Shown: positions 42,805 through 52,239, numbered from the stretch's first letter. The stretch is DNA of 64,000 nt from Nocardioides marmoriginsengisoli (GCF_003725695.1 NZ_RJSE01000003.1:736089-800088), one strand, 5' to 3'. Made by a program: numbers and translations. Notes: a model not told the origin generated them from the sequence alone.

Positions 42805-44084
42805 CAGGTGGACTCCCCGGTCGGTTGGCTCAGTCGGATCTCGGTGCCGGTGCCCGGCGTGCTGCGGACCTCGGCGGCGCCGCCGTGCCGGCGCATCCGT
42901 TCGACGATGCTGTCACGGAGCCCGTGCCGGTCCGCTGCGACCGCGTCCGGATCGAAGCCGGCACCGCGGTCGCGCACGAAGATCTCGATCATCTCGGCAC
43001 CGGCCTCGGCGTAGACGTCGACCTTGGCGGCTCCGGAGTGCCGGGCCGCGTTCACGACCGCCTCCCGGGTCGCGAGCACGAGCGCGCGCAACCCTTCGGT
43101 CACCGGCGGGTCGCCGACGCAGACCACCTCCACCGAAACGCCGTACATGTCGTCGACCTCGCCCGCCAGGGTGCGCAGCGCCACCGCGAGCGTGGTCGCG
43201 TCGGCGCCGGAGCTGTCGAAGAGCCAGGACCGCAGGTCACGCTCCTGGGATCGCGCGAGCCTCGCCACGGCGGCCGGGTCGTGCGCGGACTTCTGGATCA
43301 GCGCGAGGGTCTGCAGCACCGAGTCGTGCAGGTGCGCCGCGACGTCGGCGCGCTCCTGGGACCGCACCCGCTCGGCGCGCTCCTCGGAGAGGTCGGAGGT
43401 CAGCCGCATCAGCCACGGCCCGGCGATGAAGGCCAGCCCGAGGATGCCGAGCGTGCTCGCGATCCCGACGTCCCGCGCGGCGCCCCACCCGCCGCCGCCG
43501 AACGAGAACAAGGTGATCGCGCTGACGAGCATCACGACGCCCGCGACCAACCGCAGGTACGACGCGGCGCCGCCACCGCCGACGATCGCCCGGACCACGT
43601 TGATCCGTCCGCTCGAGTCGACCCACCGCTCGCGCTGGGCCTCGTCGGCCTGGCGCCACAGCACGGCGACACCGCCGACGGCCAGCAGCAGCGGCCAGAA
43701 GATCCCGCCGCGACCGGTGACCATCGCCAGCAGCAGGGCGGTCCCGATACCGATCGTGGCGATCGCGATCAACGGTCCGTAGTCGACCAGCCGGAGCTTG
43801 CGCCGGGGCCGCTTGCCCTGACGCTCGGCGGCGGCCAGGCCGGGGGCGGTGTCGTCGAAGTGGGCCTGCACCGGGAGCAGCATCCAGAGCCCGGCGTAGA
43901 ACATCAGCCCGAAGCCGCCCATCACCGACGCGGCGATGAACGCCGCCCGGACCCACATCACCGGGAGCCGCAGGTGCTCGGCCAGCCCGGCGGCGACTCC
44001 GCCGACCAGGCCCTCCTCGGTGTTCCGGTACGCCTTCGGCGGCGCGGCGACGCCGGCACTCGGAGGCGGCACGGAGGGGGTCAT
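42804..44084 (-). CDS. PspC-domain sensor histidine kinase (HisKA_3 type)
   Basis: 426 residues. A PspC domain occupies about 18-75 (NTEEGLVGGVAAGLAEHLRL). It is followed by several transmembrane helices (about 103-225). The dimerisation/phosphoacceptor helix contains ERADVAAHLHDSVLQTLALI, phospho-His at about 253. The HATPase carries REAVVNAARHSGAAKVDVY and FVRDRGAGFDPDAVAADRHG. Related to LiaS/PspC kinases of actinobacteria that sense envelope stress. Divergent from the PspC operon, 124 bases between starts. Confidence 0.92.
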   Translation of the reverse strand: MTPSVPPPSAGVAAPPKAYRNTEEGLVGGVAAGLAEHLRLPVMWVRAAFIAASVMGGFGLMFYAGLWMLLPVQAHFDDTAPGLAAAERQGKRPRRKLRLVDYGPLIAIATIGIGTALLLAMVTGRGGIFWPLLLAVGGVAVLWRQADEAQRERWVDSSGRINVVRAIVGGGGAASYLRLVAGVVMLVSAITLFSFGGGGWGAARDVGIASTLGILGLAFIAGPWLMRLTSDLSEERAERVRSQERADVAAHLHDSVLQTLALIQKSAHDPAAVARLARSQERDLRSWLFDSSGADATTLAVALRTLAGEVDDMYGVSVEVVCVGDPPVTEGLRALVLATREAVVNAARHSGAAKVDVYAEAGAEMIEIFVRDRGAGFDPDAVAADRHGLRDSIVERMRRHGGAAEVRSTPGTGTEIRLSQPTGEST

Positions 44085-44208
44085 GTGACCATCGTGGCAT
44101 CCGGACCCGATCGGGACATCAGGTGCGACCCCGAGATGTCACCCTGAGACGGCGTTCCCCGAGAATCAGGGCTCTCCCCGATGGTGCCGAGCCTGGTCAC
44201 GGACCACG

Positions 44209-45465
44209 ATGGAGGACATGAACGAGACCACGTACGGCCCCGGCACACCCCCCGGGGCCCCAGGCAACCAGGCACCGCTGCCGCCGCACCAGGATCTGGA
44301 CCGGCTCCGCCGCAGTGTCACCGATCGCTACGTCGCCGGTGTCGCCGGCGGCATCGGCCGGCACTTCGGCGTCGACCCGACCATCATCCGGGTCCTGCTC
44401 GCCGTGCTCACCCTCTTCGGCGGCGCCGGCGTGCTGATCTACGCGGTCGCCTGGATGTTCGTCCCCGAGGACGGCAAGGACCGGTCCGCGGTGAACGTCA
44501 GCAGCGAGCCGCGCAAGATCCTGCTGCTCGCCGCGGTCGGCGTGGCCGGCCTGCTGGCCGTCGGCGACGTCTTCGGCGGCGGCTGGGACGCCGGCTGGCC
44601 GATCGCGAGCGTCGCGGTGGTGATCGGCGTGGTGCTGATCGCCCGTGACCGCCGCGGCGGGAAGAACGACCCCGCGGCGGAGACGCCGGCCCAGCCCTGG
44701 GCCGCCGCGACGCACGACCCCACCACGAGCTACCCGGCGACGTCGCAGTCGACGTACCCGCAGCCGGCCGACCAGGGTCCCGCCTACGCACCTCCCGCCC
44801 CGCCCGCGTGGCAGCCCCCGGTGGCGCAGCCGCCGCTGATCCCGCCGCACCCGAAGCGCACCGGCATCCTCTGGTTCTGGCCCACGATCGCGCTGATCGC
44901 GATCGGGCTCGGCGTGGTCGGCATCTTCGACACCAACGCGCACCAGGTCGACCCCGGCGTCTACCCGGCGGTGGCGGTCGCGATCACCGGCGTGATGCTG
45001 CTGGTCGGCTCGTTCTTCGGACGTCCCGGCGGACTGATCCTGGTCGGCATCGTCTCCACGATGGCGCTGAGCATGGCAACCGTCCTGGGCACCTTCCACA
45101 TCGACGGGCGCAACCTGGAGGCGGAGCCGAAGACAGCCGCCGAGGTGCAGTCCAGCTACAAGACCCACATGGGCCGGATCTACGTCGACCTGACCAAGGT
45201 CGCCGACCCGGCGGCACTCGCCGGCCGCGAGATCGACCTCACCCTGAACGCCGGGGAGATCACCGTGATCGTGCCGAAGAGCCTGAACGTCGACATCGAC
45301 GCCGAGCTCGGCTTCGCCGGGGGCATCGACATCCCCGGGTACGACGGCGGCGGGGTCCAGGACTCCGCCGAGCGCAGCCTGACCGGCACCCCGGCCACCA
45401 CCACCCCCGCCCTCGACCTGGACATCGACGTCCGGGTCGGCCAGATCAACGTGGAGCAGCGATGA
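44209..45465 (+). CDS. PspC-domain / LiaF-like membrane protein
   Basis: 418 residues. PspC at about 28-85 (RYVAGVAGGIGRHFGVDPTI), more helices near 105-145 and 220-300, a Pro-rich linker between, and a C-terminal DUF2154/LiaF-like region with LDIDVRVGQINVEQR. LiaF-type proteins hold a LiaRS system off. The start may be ATG 44209 or ATG 44218 (MNETTYG). Short inverted sequences CCATCGTGG and CCACGATGG lie at the two ends of the divergent gap (44089 and 44204). Overlaps the next gene by 4 bases. Confidence 0.88.
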   Translation: MEDMNETTYGPGTPPGAPGNQAPLPPHQDLDRLRRSVTDRYVAGVAGGIGRHFGVDPTIIRVLLAVLTLFGGAGVLIYAVAWMFVPEDGKDRSAVNVSSEPRKILLLAAVGVAGLLAVGDVFGGGWDAGWPIASVAVVIGVVLIARDRRGGKNDPAAETPAQPWAAATHDPTTSYPATSQSTYPQPADQGPAYAPPAPPAWQPPVAQPPLIPPHPKRTGILWFWPTIALIAIGLGVVGIFDTNAHQVDPGVYPAVAVAITGVMLLVGSFFGRPGGLILVGIVSTMALSMATVLGTFHIDGRNLEAEPKTAAEVQSSYKTHMGRIYVDLTKVADPAALAGREIDLTLNAGEITVIVPKSLNVDIDAELGFAGGIDIPGYDGGGVQDSAERSLTGTPATTTPALDLDIDVRVGQINVEQR

Positions 45466-45827
45466 GCACCGAGACACCGACCACCCCGACCACCCGTCCG
45501 CTGAGCATCGCGCACCTGATCTTCGGCCTGATCTTCGGCGGGATCGCGACGCTCTGGTTCATCGGCAACGCCAACGACGCCGACTTCGACAACCAGGCAG
45601 CCGGGCTCCCGGTGGTGCTGATCGGCGCCGGCGTGATCGGCCTCATCGCCGCGGTGCTCAGCCGGCGCCGGAACACGCGCATCCAAGCCGCGACCGGAGC
45701 CCCGGTCGAGGAGTTCGCCGCCACCGAGGTGAGCGCACCCGAGACGGACGCACCCGAGGCCGGCACCACTGAGCCCACCACCCCCGAGGACACCCTCGTC
45801 CTCGACGAGCGCAAGGACGAGTCATGA
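45462..45827 (+). CDS. Small two-helix membrane protein of the PspC operon
   Basis: 121 residues starting MSTETPTTPTTRPLSIAHLI. Two hydrophobic helices (LIFGLIFGGIATLWFIG and LPVVLIGAGVIGLIAAVL) and a long acidic, Thr/Glu-rich C-terminal tail. No named domain. Overlaps both neighbours by 4 bases, so it is firmly in the PspC operon and probably an accessory of that system. Confidence 0.8.
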   Translation: MSTETPTTPTTRPLSIAHLIFGLIFGGIATLWFIGNANDADFDNQAAGLPVVLIGAGVIGLIAAVLSRRRNTRIQAATGAPVEEFAATEVSAPETDAPEAGTTEPTTPEDTLVLDERKDES

Positions 45828-46126
45828 GCTGCGAGCAGGTCACTCCCCCGCAGGACGGCGCCCCAGAGACACCCCAGGAGGCTCCCCAGGGAGCTCCCCA
45901 GCCGCCGTACCAGCCTCCGACCTACCAGGCGCCCCCGCCGCCGATCCGCCGGCTGATGCGCAGCAACGACGACAAGATGGTCGCCGGCGTCTGCGGCGGC
46001 CTGGGCCGCTACCTCGGCGTCGACCCGACGCTGGTCCGGGTCGGCGCGGTCGTCGCCCTGGTGATCGGCTTCCCGGCGACGATCGTCGCTTACGCCGTGG
46101 CCTGGGCGATCATGCCGCAGGGTTGA
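45824..46126 (+). CDS. Small PspC-domain protein
   Basis: 100 residues. A Pro/Gln-rich N-terminus (GAPQPPYQPPTYQAPPPPI) precedes a single PspC domain RSNDDKMVAGVCGGLGRYLG. One helix pair follows, ending AVAWAIMPQG. Third PspC-bearing protein in the island, 4-base overlap with the gene before it. Converges on the MerR gene with 4 bases between stops. Confidence 0.9.
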   Translation: MSCEQVTPPQDGAPETPQEAPQGAPQPPYQPPTYQAPPPPIRRLMRSNDDKMVAGVCGGLGRYLGVDPTLVRVGAVVALVIGFPATIVAYAVAWAIMPQG

Positions 46127-46130
46127 GGAT

Positions 46131-46868
46131 TCAGCGGGACAGCGACCGGGTGATCACCTGGTTCGCTGCCCGCTGGAACCCGCTGACCACCGCCTCCAGG
46201 GTCAGCTGGCGCAGCCGCGCCATGGTCTGCTCGAACTCGGCCTTGTCGGCCTCGCTCTTCGGGCTCTCCAGGTACGGCGTCAGCACCCGGTCCTTGAGGA
46301 CGGCGGTCAGCTCGTCGGCGAGCTCGACCATGTGCCGGTTGATCGCCTCGCCGGCAGCGACCATCGAGTCGACCGGGATCGGCAGGTCGAGCACCTGCAG
46401 CCCGACCGTGAACGCCGGCAGCAGCTCGTAGCGGCCGTCGTCGAGCTCCTCGACCGCCAGCGTCGCCGCCAGCCGCTGGACGTCCTCCTCGGAGAGCTTG
46501 CGCCCGGCCCGGGTCTCCAGCTGGCGCCGGGTGACCACCTCGTGGCCGCCGGTCTTCCAACTGGTCAGCATCGCCTTCTGCACGGCGAGGTCCTCGACCG
46601 AGGCGTCGGCGGGGATCCGGGCGAGGTACTTCTCGATCGCCGCCAGCGTGAACCCGTGGTCCTGGAGCGCGCGGATCAGCTCCAGCCGGGCCCGGTGCTG
46701 GGCGGAGTAGTAGGCCATCCGGCCGCGGCGCATCGGCGGCGGCAGCAGGCCGAGACCGGCGTAGTACCGGGTCGTGCGCACGGTCATCCCGGTGATCGCG
46801 GCGAGCTCGTCGACGGTGTACGACTCCTCGGCGACCACGTCGGGAACGGCGCTGGACTCCACTGGCAC
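46131..46868 (-). CDS. MerR-family transcriptional regulator
   Basis: 245 residues. HTH: YTVDELAAITGMTVRTTRYY then AGLGLLPPPMRRGRMAYYSA, the MerR recognition core. The C-terminal ~150 residues are helical and large for a MerR effector domain, without the metal-binding cysteines, pointing to an organic or acyl ligand. It is divergent from the acyl-CoA dehydrogenase block. Two repeat sites lie in the gap; one begins 10 bases from its own start, implying autoregulation. Confidence 0.9.
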   Translation of the reverse strand: MPVESSAVPDVVAEESYTVDELAAITGMTVRTTRYYAGLGLLPPPMRRGRMAYYSAQHRARLELIRALQDHGFTLAAIEKYLARIPADASVEDLAVQKAMLTSWKTGGHEVVTRRQLETRAGRKLSEEDVQRLAATLAVEELDDGRYELLPAFTVGLQVLDLPIPVDSMVAAGEAINRHMVELADELTAVLKDRVLTPYLESPKSEADKAEFEQTMARLRQLTLEAVVSGFQRAANQVITRSLSR

Positions 46869-46877
46869 GGTGCGACT

Positions 46878-46896
46878 GTAACAGTAGAACTGGCAG
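46878..46896. promoter_or_regulatory. Candidate MerR autoregulatory site
   Basis: GTAACAGTAGAACTGGCAG matches 12 of 19 positions of the palindrome at 46941, with the left half (GTnACAGTA) and the CTG of the right half conserved. It lies just upstream of the merR start codon. The surrounding ACTGTAACAGT is itself near-palindromic. Confidence 0.4.
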
Positions 46897-46940
46897 TTTG
46901 ACCGAGCGCCGCGTGGGACAGGTCACGCGCCTCTTGTATC

Positions 46941-46959
46941 GTGACAGTATTGCTGTAAC
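46941..46959. promoter_or_regulatory. Candidate MerR operator upstream of the acyl-CoA dehydrogenase block
   Basis: GTGACAGTATTGCTGTAAC is an imperfect palindrome located 56 bases before the dehydrogenase ATG. It matches the complement of the site at 62661-62679 in 17 of 19 positions. A TTGTAT hexamer precedes it and TAACAG overlaps its right end, so the site would lie between -35 and -10, as is typical for MerR proteins. Confidence 0.6.
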
Positions 46960-47015
46960 AGTTGGCTTGTCAGCGTTACCCGGAGCGTTTGAACCCAGCA
47001 AAGGACCGCCCTTCC

Positions 47016-48155
47016 ATGCGTGACATCTTCACCGCCGAGCACGAGGACTTCCGCAAGACCGTCCGCGCCTTCATGGAGAAAGAGGTCGTGCCGTTCCACG
47101 ACCAGTGGGACAAGGACGGGATCGTCCCCCGCGAGCTCTGGAAGAAGGCCGGCGAGACCGGTCTGCTCTGCTTCGACGTACCCGAGGAGTTCGGCGGTCC
47201 CGGGGTCGACGACTTCCGCTACAACGTGATCGTCTCCGAGGAGCAGACCCGGGCCAACGTCAGCGGCCCCGGCTTCTCGGTGCACACCGACATCATCGTC
47301 CCGTACCTGATCAGCATCGCCAACGACGAGCAGAAGGCCCGCTGGCTCCCCGGCTGCGTCTCCGGTGACACCATCACCGCGATCGCGATGACCGAGCCCG
47401 GCGCCGGCTCGGACCTGCAGGGCATCCGGACCACCGCGATCGACAAGGGCGACCACTACCTGGTCAACGGCTCGAAGACCTTCATCAGCAACGGCATCCA
47501 CGCCGACCTGGTGATCGTCGTCGCCCGAACCGACCCGGACGCCGGCCACAAGGGCATCAGCCTGATCGTCCTCGAGGAGGGCATGGAGGGCTTCGAGCGC
47601 GGCCGCAACCTCGACAAGATCGGGCTGCACGCCCAGGACACCGCCGAGCTCTCCTTCACCGACGTGATGGTGCCCAAGGAGAACCTGCTCGGCGAGGAGG
47701 GCCAGGGCTTCATCTACCTGATGATGAACCTGCCCCAGGAGCGGCTGATCATCGCCGCCCAGGCGGTCGCCGCGTGCGAGGCGGTCCTGGACATGTGCCT
47801 CGAGTACGCCAAGACCCGGGAGGCGTTCGGCAAGCCGATCGGCAAGTTCCAGCACAACCGGTTCCTGCTCGCCGAGATGGCCACCGAGACCAAGATCGCC
47901 CGGGTCTTCATCGACGACTGCCTGAAGAAGCACCTGGCCGGCAAGCTCGACGCGGTGGACGCCTCGATGGCGAAGTACCACGCCACCGAGCTGCAGAACA
48001 AGCACGTGAACCAGGGCGTCCAGCTGCACGGCGGCTACGGCTACATGCTGGAGTACCCGATCGCGAAGGCCTACCTGGACAGCCGGATCTCGACCATCTA
48101 CGGCGGGACCACCGAGATCCAGAAGGAAATCATCGGCCGATCGCTAGGCATCTGA
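47016..48155 (+). CDS. Long-chain-type acyl-CoA dehydrogenase
   Basis: 379 residues from ATG 47016 (MRDIFTAEHEDF). FAD-dependent alpha,beta-dehydrogenation of acyl-CoA. MTEPGAGSDLQGIRTTA (FAD site), LPQERLIIAAQAVAACEAVL and QLHGGYGYMLEYPIAKAYLD are present. The C-terminal motif is IYGGTTEIQKEI rather than IYEGT, so the catalytic base is probably the Glu in AACEAVL, as in mammalian LCAD, to which the C-terminal half is visibly related. First gene of the block, one base before the MpaB-like gene, and behind the MerR operator. Confidence 0.92.
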   Translation: MRDIFTAEHEDFRKTVRAFMEKEVVPFHDQWDKDGIVPRELWKKAGETGLLCFDVPEEFGGPGVDDFRYNVIVSEEQTRANVSGPGFSVHTDIIVPYLISIANDEQKARWLPGCVSGDTITAIAMTEPGAGSDLQGIRTTAIDKGDHYLVNGSKTFISNGIHADLVIVVARTDPDAGHKGISLIVLEEGMEGFERGRNLDKIGLHAQDTAELSFTDVMVPKENLLGEEGQGFIYLMMNLPQERLIIAAQAVAACEAVLDMCLEYAKTREAFGKPIGKFQHNRFLLAEMATETKIARVFIDDCLKKHLAGKLDAVDASMAKYHATELQNKHVNQGVQLHGGYGYMLEYPIAKAYLDSRISTIYGGTTEIQKEIIGRSLGI

Positions 48156-48156
48156 G

Positions 48157-49053
48157 ATGCGCGGCCGGTTCGCGAACCTGCGACGGATCGAGCGGCTCGA
48201 CCCTGCGGTCGACTACGACGAGATCTTCCAGCTCGTCGCGTACCACGAGTTCCCCTGGGAAGTCGTCCAAGGCACCTCGATCGCGTTCATGCGCGACTAC
48301 GGCGTGCCGACGATCAGCGACCTGCTGGACCGCACCGGCCGCTTCGAGCACGACGGCCAGAAGCGGTACGACGACACCGTGCTGATCGGCTACGAGTACG
48401 CCGTGGACGGGGTCGACTCCGAGCGCGGGCACGCCTCGATCCGCCGGATGAACCAGATCCACGGCCACTACGGCATCCCGAACCACGAGTTCCGCTACGT
48501 GCTCGCGACCACCCTGGTCGGCCCGGTCCGGTTCATCGAGCGCTACGGCTGGCGACCGCTGCACCCGAACGAGCGGGCCGCGATGACGATCGTCACGAGC
48601 CGGCTCGGCACGCTGATGGGCATCAAGGACCTGCCGACCACGTACGCCGAGTACGAGCGCCTGCACGACGAGTACGAGGCCGAGCGGTTCGCCTACGACC
48701 CGGCCAACACCCGGGTCGCCGAGGCGAGCATCCGGATCGTCACCGACTGGTACCCGCGCCCGGTGCAGCCGCTCTTCCGCCGGGTCACGATCGCGATGCT
48801 CGACGAGCCGCTCCGGGTGGCGCTCGGCCTGCCGAAGCAGCCGGCCTGGCTGGTCGGCCTCCTCGACCGCGCGCTCCGGCTGCGCGGCCGGGTGATCCGG
48901 CACCTGCCGCCCCGCGCGGCGGACGACCCGTACCGCCACGACGCCAGCCGGACCTACCCGTTCGGCTACAAGATCTCCGACCTCGGGCCGCGCGACGTCA
49001 GCGCCGAGCGGCACCGCGACGCCGGGCCGGTGCCCGAGAAGAGGGTCTCCTGA
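48157..49053 (+). CDS. MpaB-family (DUF2236) oxygenase-like protein 1
   Basis: 298 residues. The core HASIRRMNQIHGHYGIPNHE, then FRYVLATTLVGPVRFIERYG, carries the conserved His, Arg and Thr positions of the MpaB/rubber-oxygenase (DUF2236) fold, which binds heme b in characterised members. Acts in oxidative cleavage or oxidation of lipophilic substrates in the few studied cases. It is packed between two acyl-CoA dehydrogenases (1 base after one, 1-base overlap with the other), so it very likely acts in the same pathway. Confidence 0.85.
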   Translation: MRGRFANLRRIERLDPAVDYDEIFQLVAYHEFPWEVVQGTSIAFMRDYGVPTISDLLDRTGRFEHDGQKRYDDTVLIGYEYAVDGVDSERGHASIRRMNQIHGHYGIPNHEFRYVLATTLVGPVRFIERYGWRPLHPNERAAMTIVTSRLGTLMGIKDLPTTYAEYERLHDEYEAERFAYDPANTRVAEASIRIVTDWYPRPVQPLFRRVTIAMLDEPLRVALGLPKQPAWLVGLLDRALRLRGRVIRHLPPRAADDPYRHDASRTYPFGYKISDLGPRDVSAERHRDAGPVPEKRVS

Positions 49054-50243
49054 TGGACTTCAACCTGCCCGAGTCCGCGCTCGCCGTCCGTGACGGCGTC
49101 GCCGCGGTGGCCGCGAAGTACGACAACGCGTACTGGTCGCGTTGCGAGGAGGAGCACCGCTTCCCCGACGAGGTCTTCAAGGACCTCGGTGACGGCGGCT
49201 GGCTCGGTCTCTGCATCCCCGAGGAGTACGGCGGCGGCGGCCAGGGCCTGCTCGAGCTCGCCGTCGCCAACGACACCCTCTGCGCCTCCGGCGGCACCCA
49301 GGGCACCTTCATCTACGTGACCACCCCGGGCTTCGGTGCGATGACCCTGGTCCGGCACGGGACCGAGGAGCAGAAGCAGCGGATCCTGCCGGGGCTCGCT
49401 GCCGGCGAGATCCAGTTCTCCTTCGCGCTCACCGAGCCGGACGCCGGGTCGAACGCCATCGAGATCACCACCGCCGCCCGTCGCGACGGCGACGACTTCC
49501 TGATCAAGGGCCAGAAGGTCTGGATCAGCAACGTCGAGCGGGCCGACTGGATGGTCGCGGTCACCCGGACGGTGCCGGCCGCCGAGGCCAAGGAGGCCGG
49601 CGGCAACCGCACCCACGGCTTCACGCTCTTCCTGGTCGACGTCAAGGAAGCGCTGGCCGCCGGCACGCTCTCCTACACGCCGATCCCGAAGATGGGCAGC
49701 AACATCCTGAACTCCTCGCAAGTGTTCTTCGACGACGTCCGGGTGCCCGCGGAGAACGTCCTGGGCGAGGTCGACCGGGGCTTCGGCGTCCTCTGGGACG
49801 TGCTCAACCCCGAGCGGATCCTGGCCGCGGCCGGCGGCGTCGGCTCGGCGGACGCCGCCCTGGACGTCGCGGCGCAGTACGCCCGCGAGCGAGTCGTCTT
49901 CGGCCGCCCGATCGGAGCGAACCAGGCGATCCAGTTCCCGCTCGCGCAGATCAAGGCGAAGACCGAGCTGGCCCGGCTGATGACCTACAAGGCCGCCTGG
50001 CTCTTCGACCAGGGCCTGATGTGCGGCAACGAGGCCAACGTCGCCAAGCTGACCGGCGCCCAGGTCGCCTGGGAGGCGGCGGACCAGGCCTTCCAGACCC
50101 TCGGCGGGATGGCCTACTCCAAGGAGTACCCGATCGAGCGGATGTTCCGGGATGCCCGGATCGGGAAGAACATCCCGGTCTCCGAGCAGCTCGTGCTGGC
50201 CCATATCGGCACCTCGATGCTCGGCCTCCCGAAGAGCTACTAG
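49053..50243 (+). CDS. Acyl-CoA dehydrogenase
   Basis: 396 residues. LCIPEEYGGGGQGLLELAVA, FALTEPDAGSNAIEITTAAR and QKVWISNVERADWMVAVTR form the FAD and substrate domains. YARERVVFGRPIGANQAIQF is the C-terminal helical domain. The final motif is NIPVSEQLVLAHIG, with a Glu at the catalytic-base position and no IYEGT. Resembles the CaiA/FadE group acting on bulky or branched acyl-CoAs. The TGATG junction couples it to the oxygenase gene. Confidence 0.9.
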   Translation: MDFNLPESALAVRDGVAAVAAKYDNAYWSRCEEEHRFPDEVFKDLGDGGWLGLCIPEEYGGGGQGLLELAVANDTLCASGGTQGTFIYVTTPGFGAMTLVRHGTEEQKQRILPGLAAGEIQFSFALTEPDAGSNAIEITTAARRDGDDFLIKGQKVWISNVERADWMVAVTRTVPAAEAKEAGGNRTHGFTLFLVDVKEALAAGTLSYTPIPKMGSNILNSSQVFFDDVRVPAENVLGEVDRGFGVLWDVLNPERILAAAGGVGSADAALDVAAQYARERVVFGRPIGANQAIQFPLAQIKAKTELARLMTYKAAWLFDQGLMCGNEANVAKLTGAQVAWEAADQAFQTLGGMAYSKEYPIERMFRDARIGKNIPVSEQLVLAHIGTSMLGLPKSY

Positions 50244-50322
50244 CGATCTCGGAACCCCGGCCCTTCCCGGGACGTTCACGCCTGAAAGACAATGTGACCC
50301 CCGCCACAATCCAGGAGATCCC

Positions 50323-52170
50323 ATGACCGACGTACTCGCCGAGCGCACCGAGATCGACGCGCAAATCGCCGGCCGCAACATCGCCTACGCCTTTGCCGAC
50401 ACGGTCGCCCGCCTGGGTGACGCGCCGGCGTACTCCGACAAGGTCGGCATCGAGGGGGCCGGCTGGCGCACGCTCAGCTGGAACCAGCTCCGCGACCAGG
50501 CCCTGGACGTCTCCGCCGCGCTGATCGAGCTCGGCGTCGAGCCCGGCGACCGGATCGCGATCATGGCCACCAACCGGATCGAGCACATCCTCGCCGACAT
50601 CGGCGCGATGCACGCCGGCGCCACCGGGATGTCGATCTACAACACCCTCTCCCCCAGCCAGGTCGCGTACGTCGCGGAGCACTCGACCCCGGCGGTGGTG
50701 ATCCTGGAGAACGCCGACCACGTCGCGCGCTGGTCCGAGGTCGCCCCGTCCTCGGTGAAGAAGCTCGTCGTGATCGACCCGACCGCCGCACCGCCGGGGG
50801 CGATCACCTGGGACGACCTGGTCAAGCTCGGAGCCTCGGTGCGCGCCGAGCGCCAGGCGGAGATCGACCGGCGCTGGCAGGGCATCTCCCTCGACGACCC
50901 GGCCACGATCCTCTACACCTCCGGGACCACCGGGAACCCGAAGGGCGTGGTGATCACCCACCACAACGTGATGTTCGAGGTCGCCAGCACCGACATCACC
51001 GTCGGCGCCAGCAAGGACGAGGAGCTGGTCACGGTCTCCTACCTGCCCTACGCGCACATCGCCGAGCGGGTGCTGGGCATCTACCTGCCCCAGATGATGG
51101 GCGCGCACCTGCACCTGATCGCCGACCCGGCCCAGCTGGTCGGAGCCCTCGGCGAGGTCAAGCCGACCAGGTTCTTCGGCGTCCCCCGGGTCTGGGAGAA
51201 GATCCAGACCGGCATCAACGGCCTGCTCGCGATGGAGACCGACGAGGCCAAGAAGGAAGCCATCGCCGGCGCGATGGCGGTCGGCCTGGAGTACGTGACC
51301 TCGCTGGAGTACGGCAACACCACCAGCCCCGAGCTGCAGGCCCGGTTCGACGCGGTCAACGCCGCCGTCCTGACCCCGATGAAGTCGATGCTCGGCCTGG
51401 AACGGGTCGGCTGGGCCGGCAGCGCGTCCGCACCGATGCCGCTGGAGACCACCCGTTTCTTCGCCGGCCTCGGCTTCTCGATCTACGACATCTACGGGAT
51501 GACCGAGACCTGCGGCGCGGTCACCGCCTGCGGCCCCGGCGCGTTCCGGATGGGCACCGTCGGCCGCGCCCAGCCCGGCCTCGAGGTCACCCTCGCCCCG
51601 GACGGTGAGATCCTCGCCCGCGGCCCGGTCACCACCTCCGGCTACCACCAGAACCCGGAGGCCACCGCGGCCCTGATCGACGCCGACGGCTGGGTGCACA
51701 CCGGTGACATCGGCGAGATCGACGAGGACGGCTTCGTCAAGGTGGTGGATCGCAAGAAGGAGCTGATCATCACCTCGGCGGGCAAGAACATCGCCCCGTC
51801 GAACATCGAGAACATGCTCAAGGAGAGCCCGCTGGTCGGGCACGCCCTGGCGTACGGCGAGGGCAAGCCGTACGTCGTCGCGATCCTCACCCTGGACCCG
51901 GACATCGCGCCGGTGATCGCCGGCAAGCTCGGCCTCGAGGACACGGCGCTCGCGTCGCTCGCCGAGAACCCCGCGATCCTGGGCATCGTCGGCCAGGCGG
52001 TGGAGAAGGCCAACGACCGGCTCTCCCGCCCCGAGCAGGTGAAGAAGTGGAAGCTGCTCCCGGTCGAGTGGACCGCCGAGTCCGCCGAGCTCACCCCGAC
52101 CCTCAAGCTCAAGCGCCGCGTCGTGCACACCAACTACGCGGACGAGATCGAACGCCTCTACAACGACTAG
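50323..52170 (+). CDS. Long-chain fatty-acid-CoA ligase
   Basis: 615 residues from ATG 50323 with an AGGAG site 6 bases upstream. AMP-forming ligase: P-loop LYTSGTTGNPKGVVITHHN, YGMTETCGAV, TGDIGEIDEDGFVKVVDRKK and the catalytic-lysine region (C-terminal TLKLKRRVV). Size and the N-terminal FADTVARLGDAPAYSDK region match FAA1/FadD15-type long-chain ligases. Seventy-nine bases after the second dehydrogenase; supplies acyl-CoA to the block. Confidence 0.93.
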   Translation: MTDVLAERTEIDAQIAGRNIAYAFADTVARLGDAPAYSDKVGIEGAGWRTLSWNQLRDQALDVSAALIELGVEPGDRIAIMATNRIEHILADIGAMHAGATGMSIYNTLSPSQVAYVAEHSTPAVVILENADHVARWSEVAPSSVKKLVVIDPTAAPPGAITWDDLVKLGASVRAERQAEIDRRWQGISLDDPATILYTSGTTGNPKGVVITHHNVMFEVASTDITVGASKDEELVTVSYLPYAHIAERVLGIYLPQMMGAHLHLIADPAQLVGALGEVKPTRFFGVPRVWEKIQTGINGLLAMETDEAKKEAIAGAMAVGLEYVTSLEYGNTTSPELQARFDAVNAAVLTPMKSMLGLERVGWAGSASAPMPLETTRFFAGLGFSIYDIYGMTETCGAVTACGPGAFRMGTVGRAQPGLEVTLAPDGEILARGPVTTSGYHQNPEATAALIDADGWVHTGDIGEIDEDGFVKVVDRKKELIITSAGKNIAPSNIENMLKESPLVGHALAYGEGKPYVVAILTLDPDIAPVIAGKLGLEDTALASLAENPAILGIVGQAVEKANDRLSRPEQVKKWKLLPVEWTAESAELTPTLKLKRRVVHTNYADEIERLYND

Positions 52171-52181
52171 TCCGGACACCG

Positions 52182-52217
52182 AGCTTGTCGAGACGACTCA
52201 CCGCGTCTCGACAGGCT
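52182..52217. terminator. Intergenic hairpin, GTCGAGACG type
   Basis: AGCTTGTCGAGACG and CGTCTCGACAGGCT form a 14-base stem with one G:U-type mismatch and an 8-base loop, between the ligase stop and the ALDH start. The GTCGAGACG/CGTCTCGAC stem resembles a short dispersed intergenic repeat of high-GC actinobacteria. Confidence 0.55.
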
Positions 52218-52239
52218 GGACGTCCGAGAAGGATCAGCC

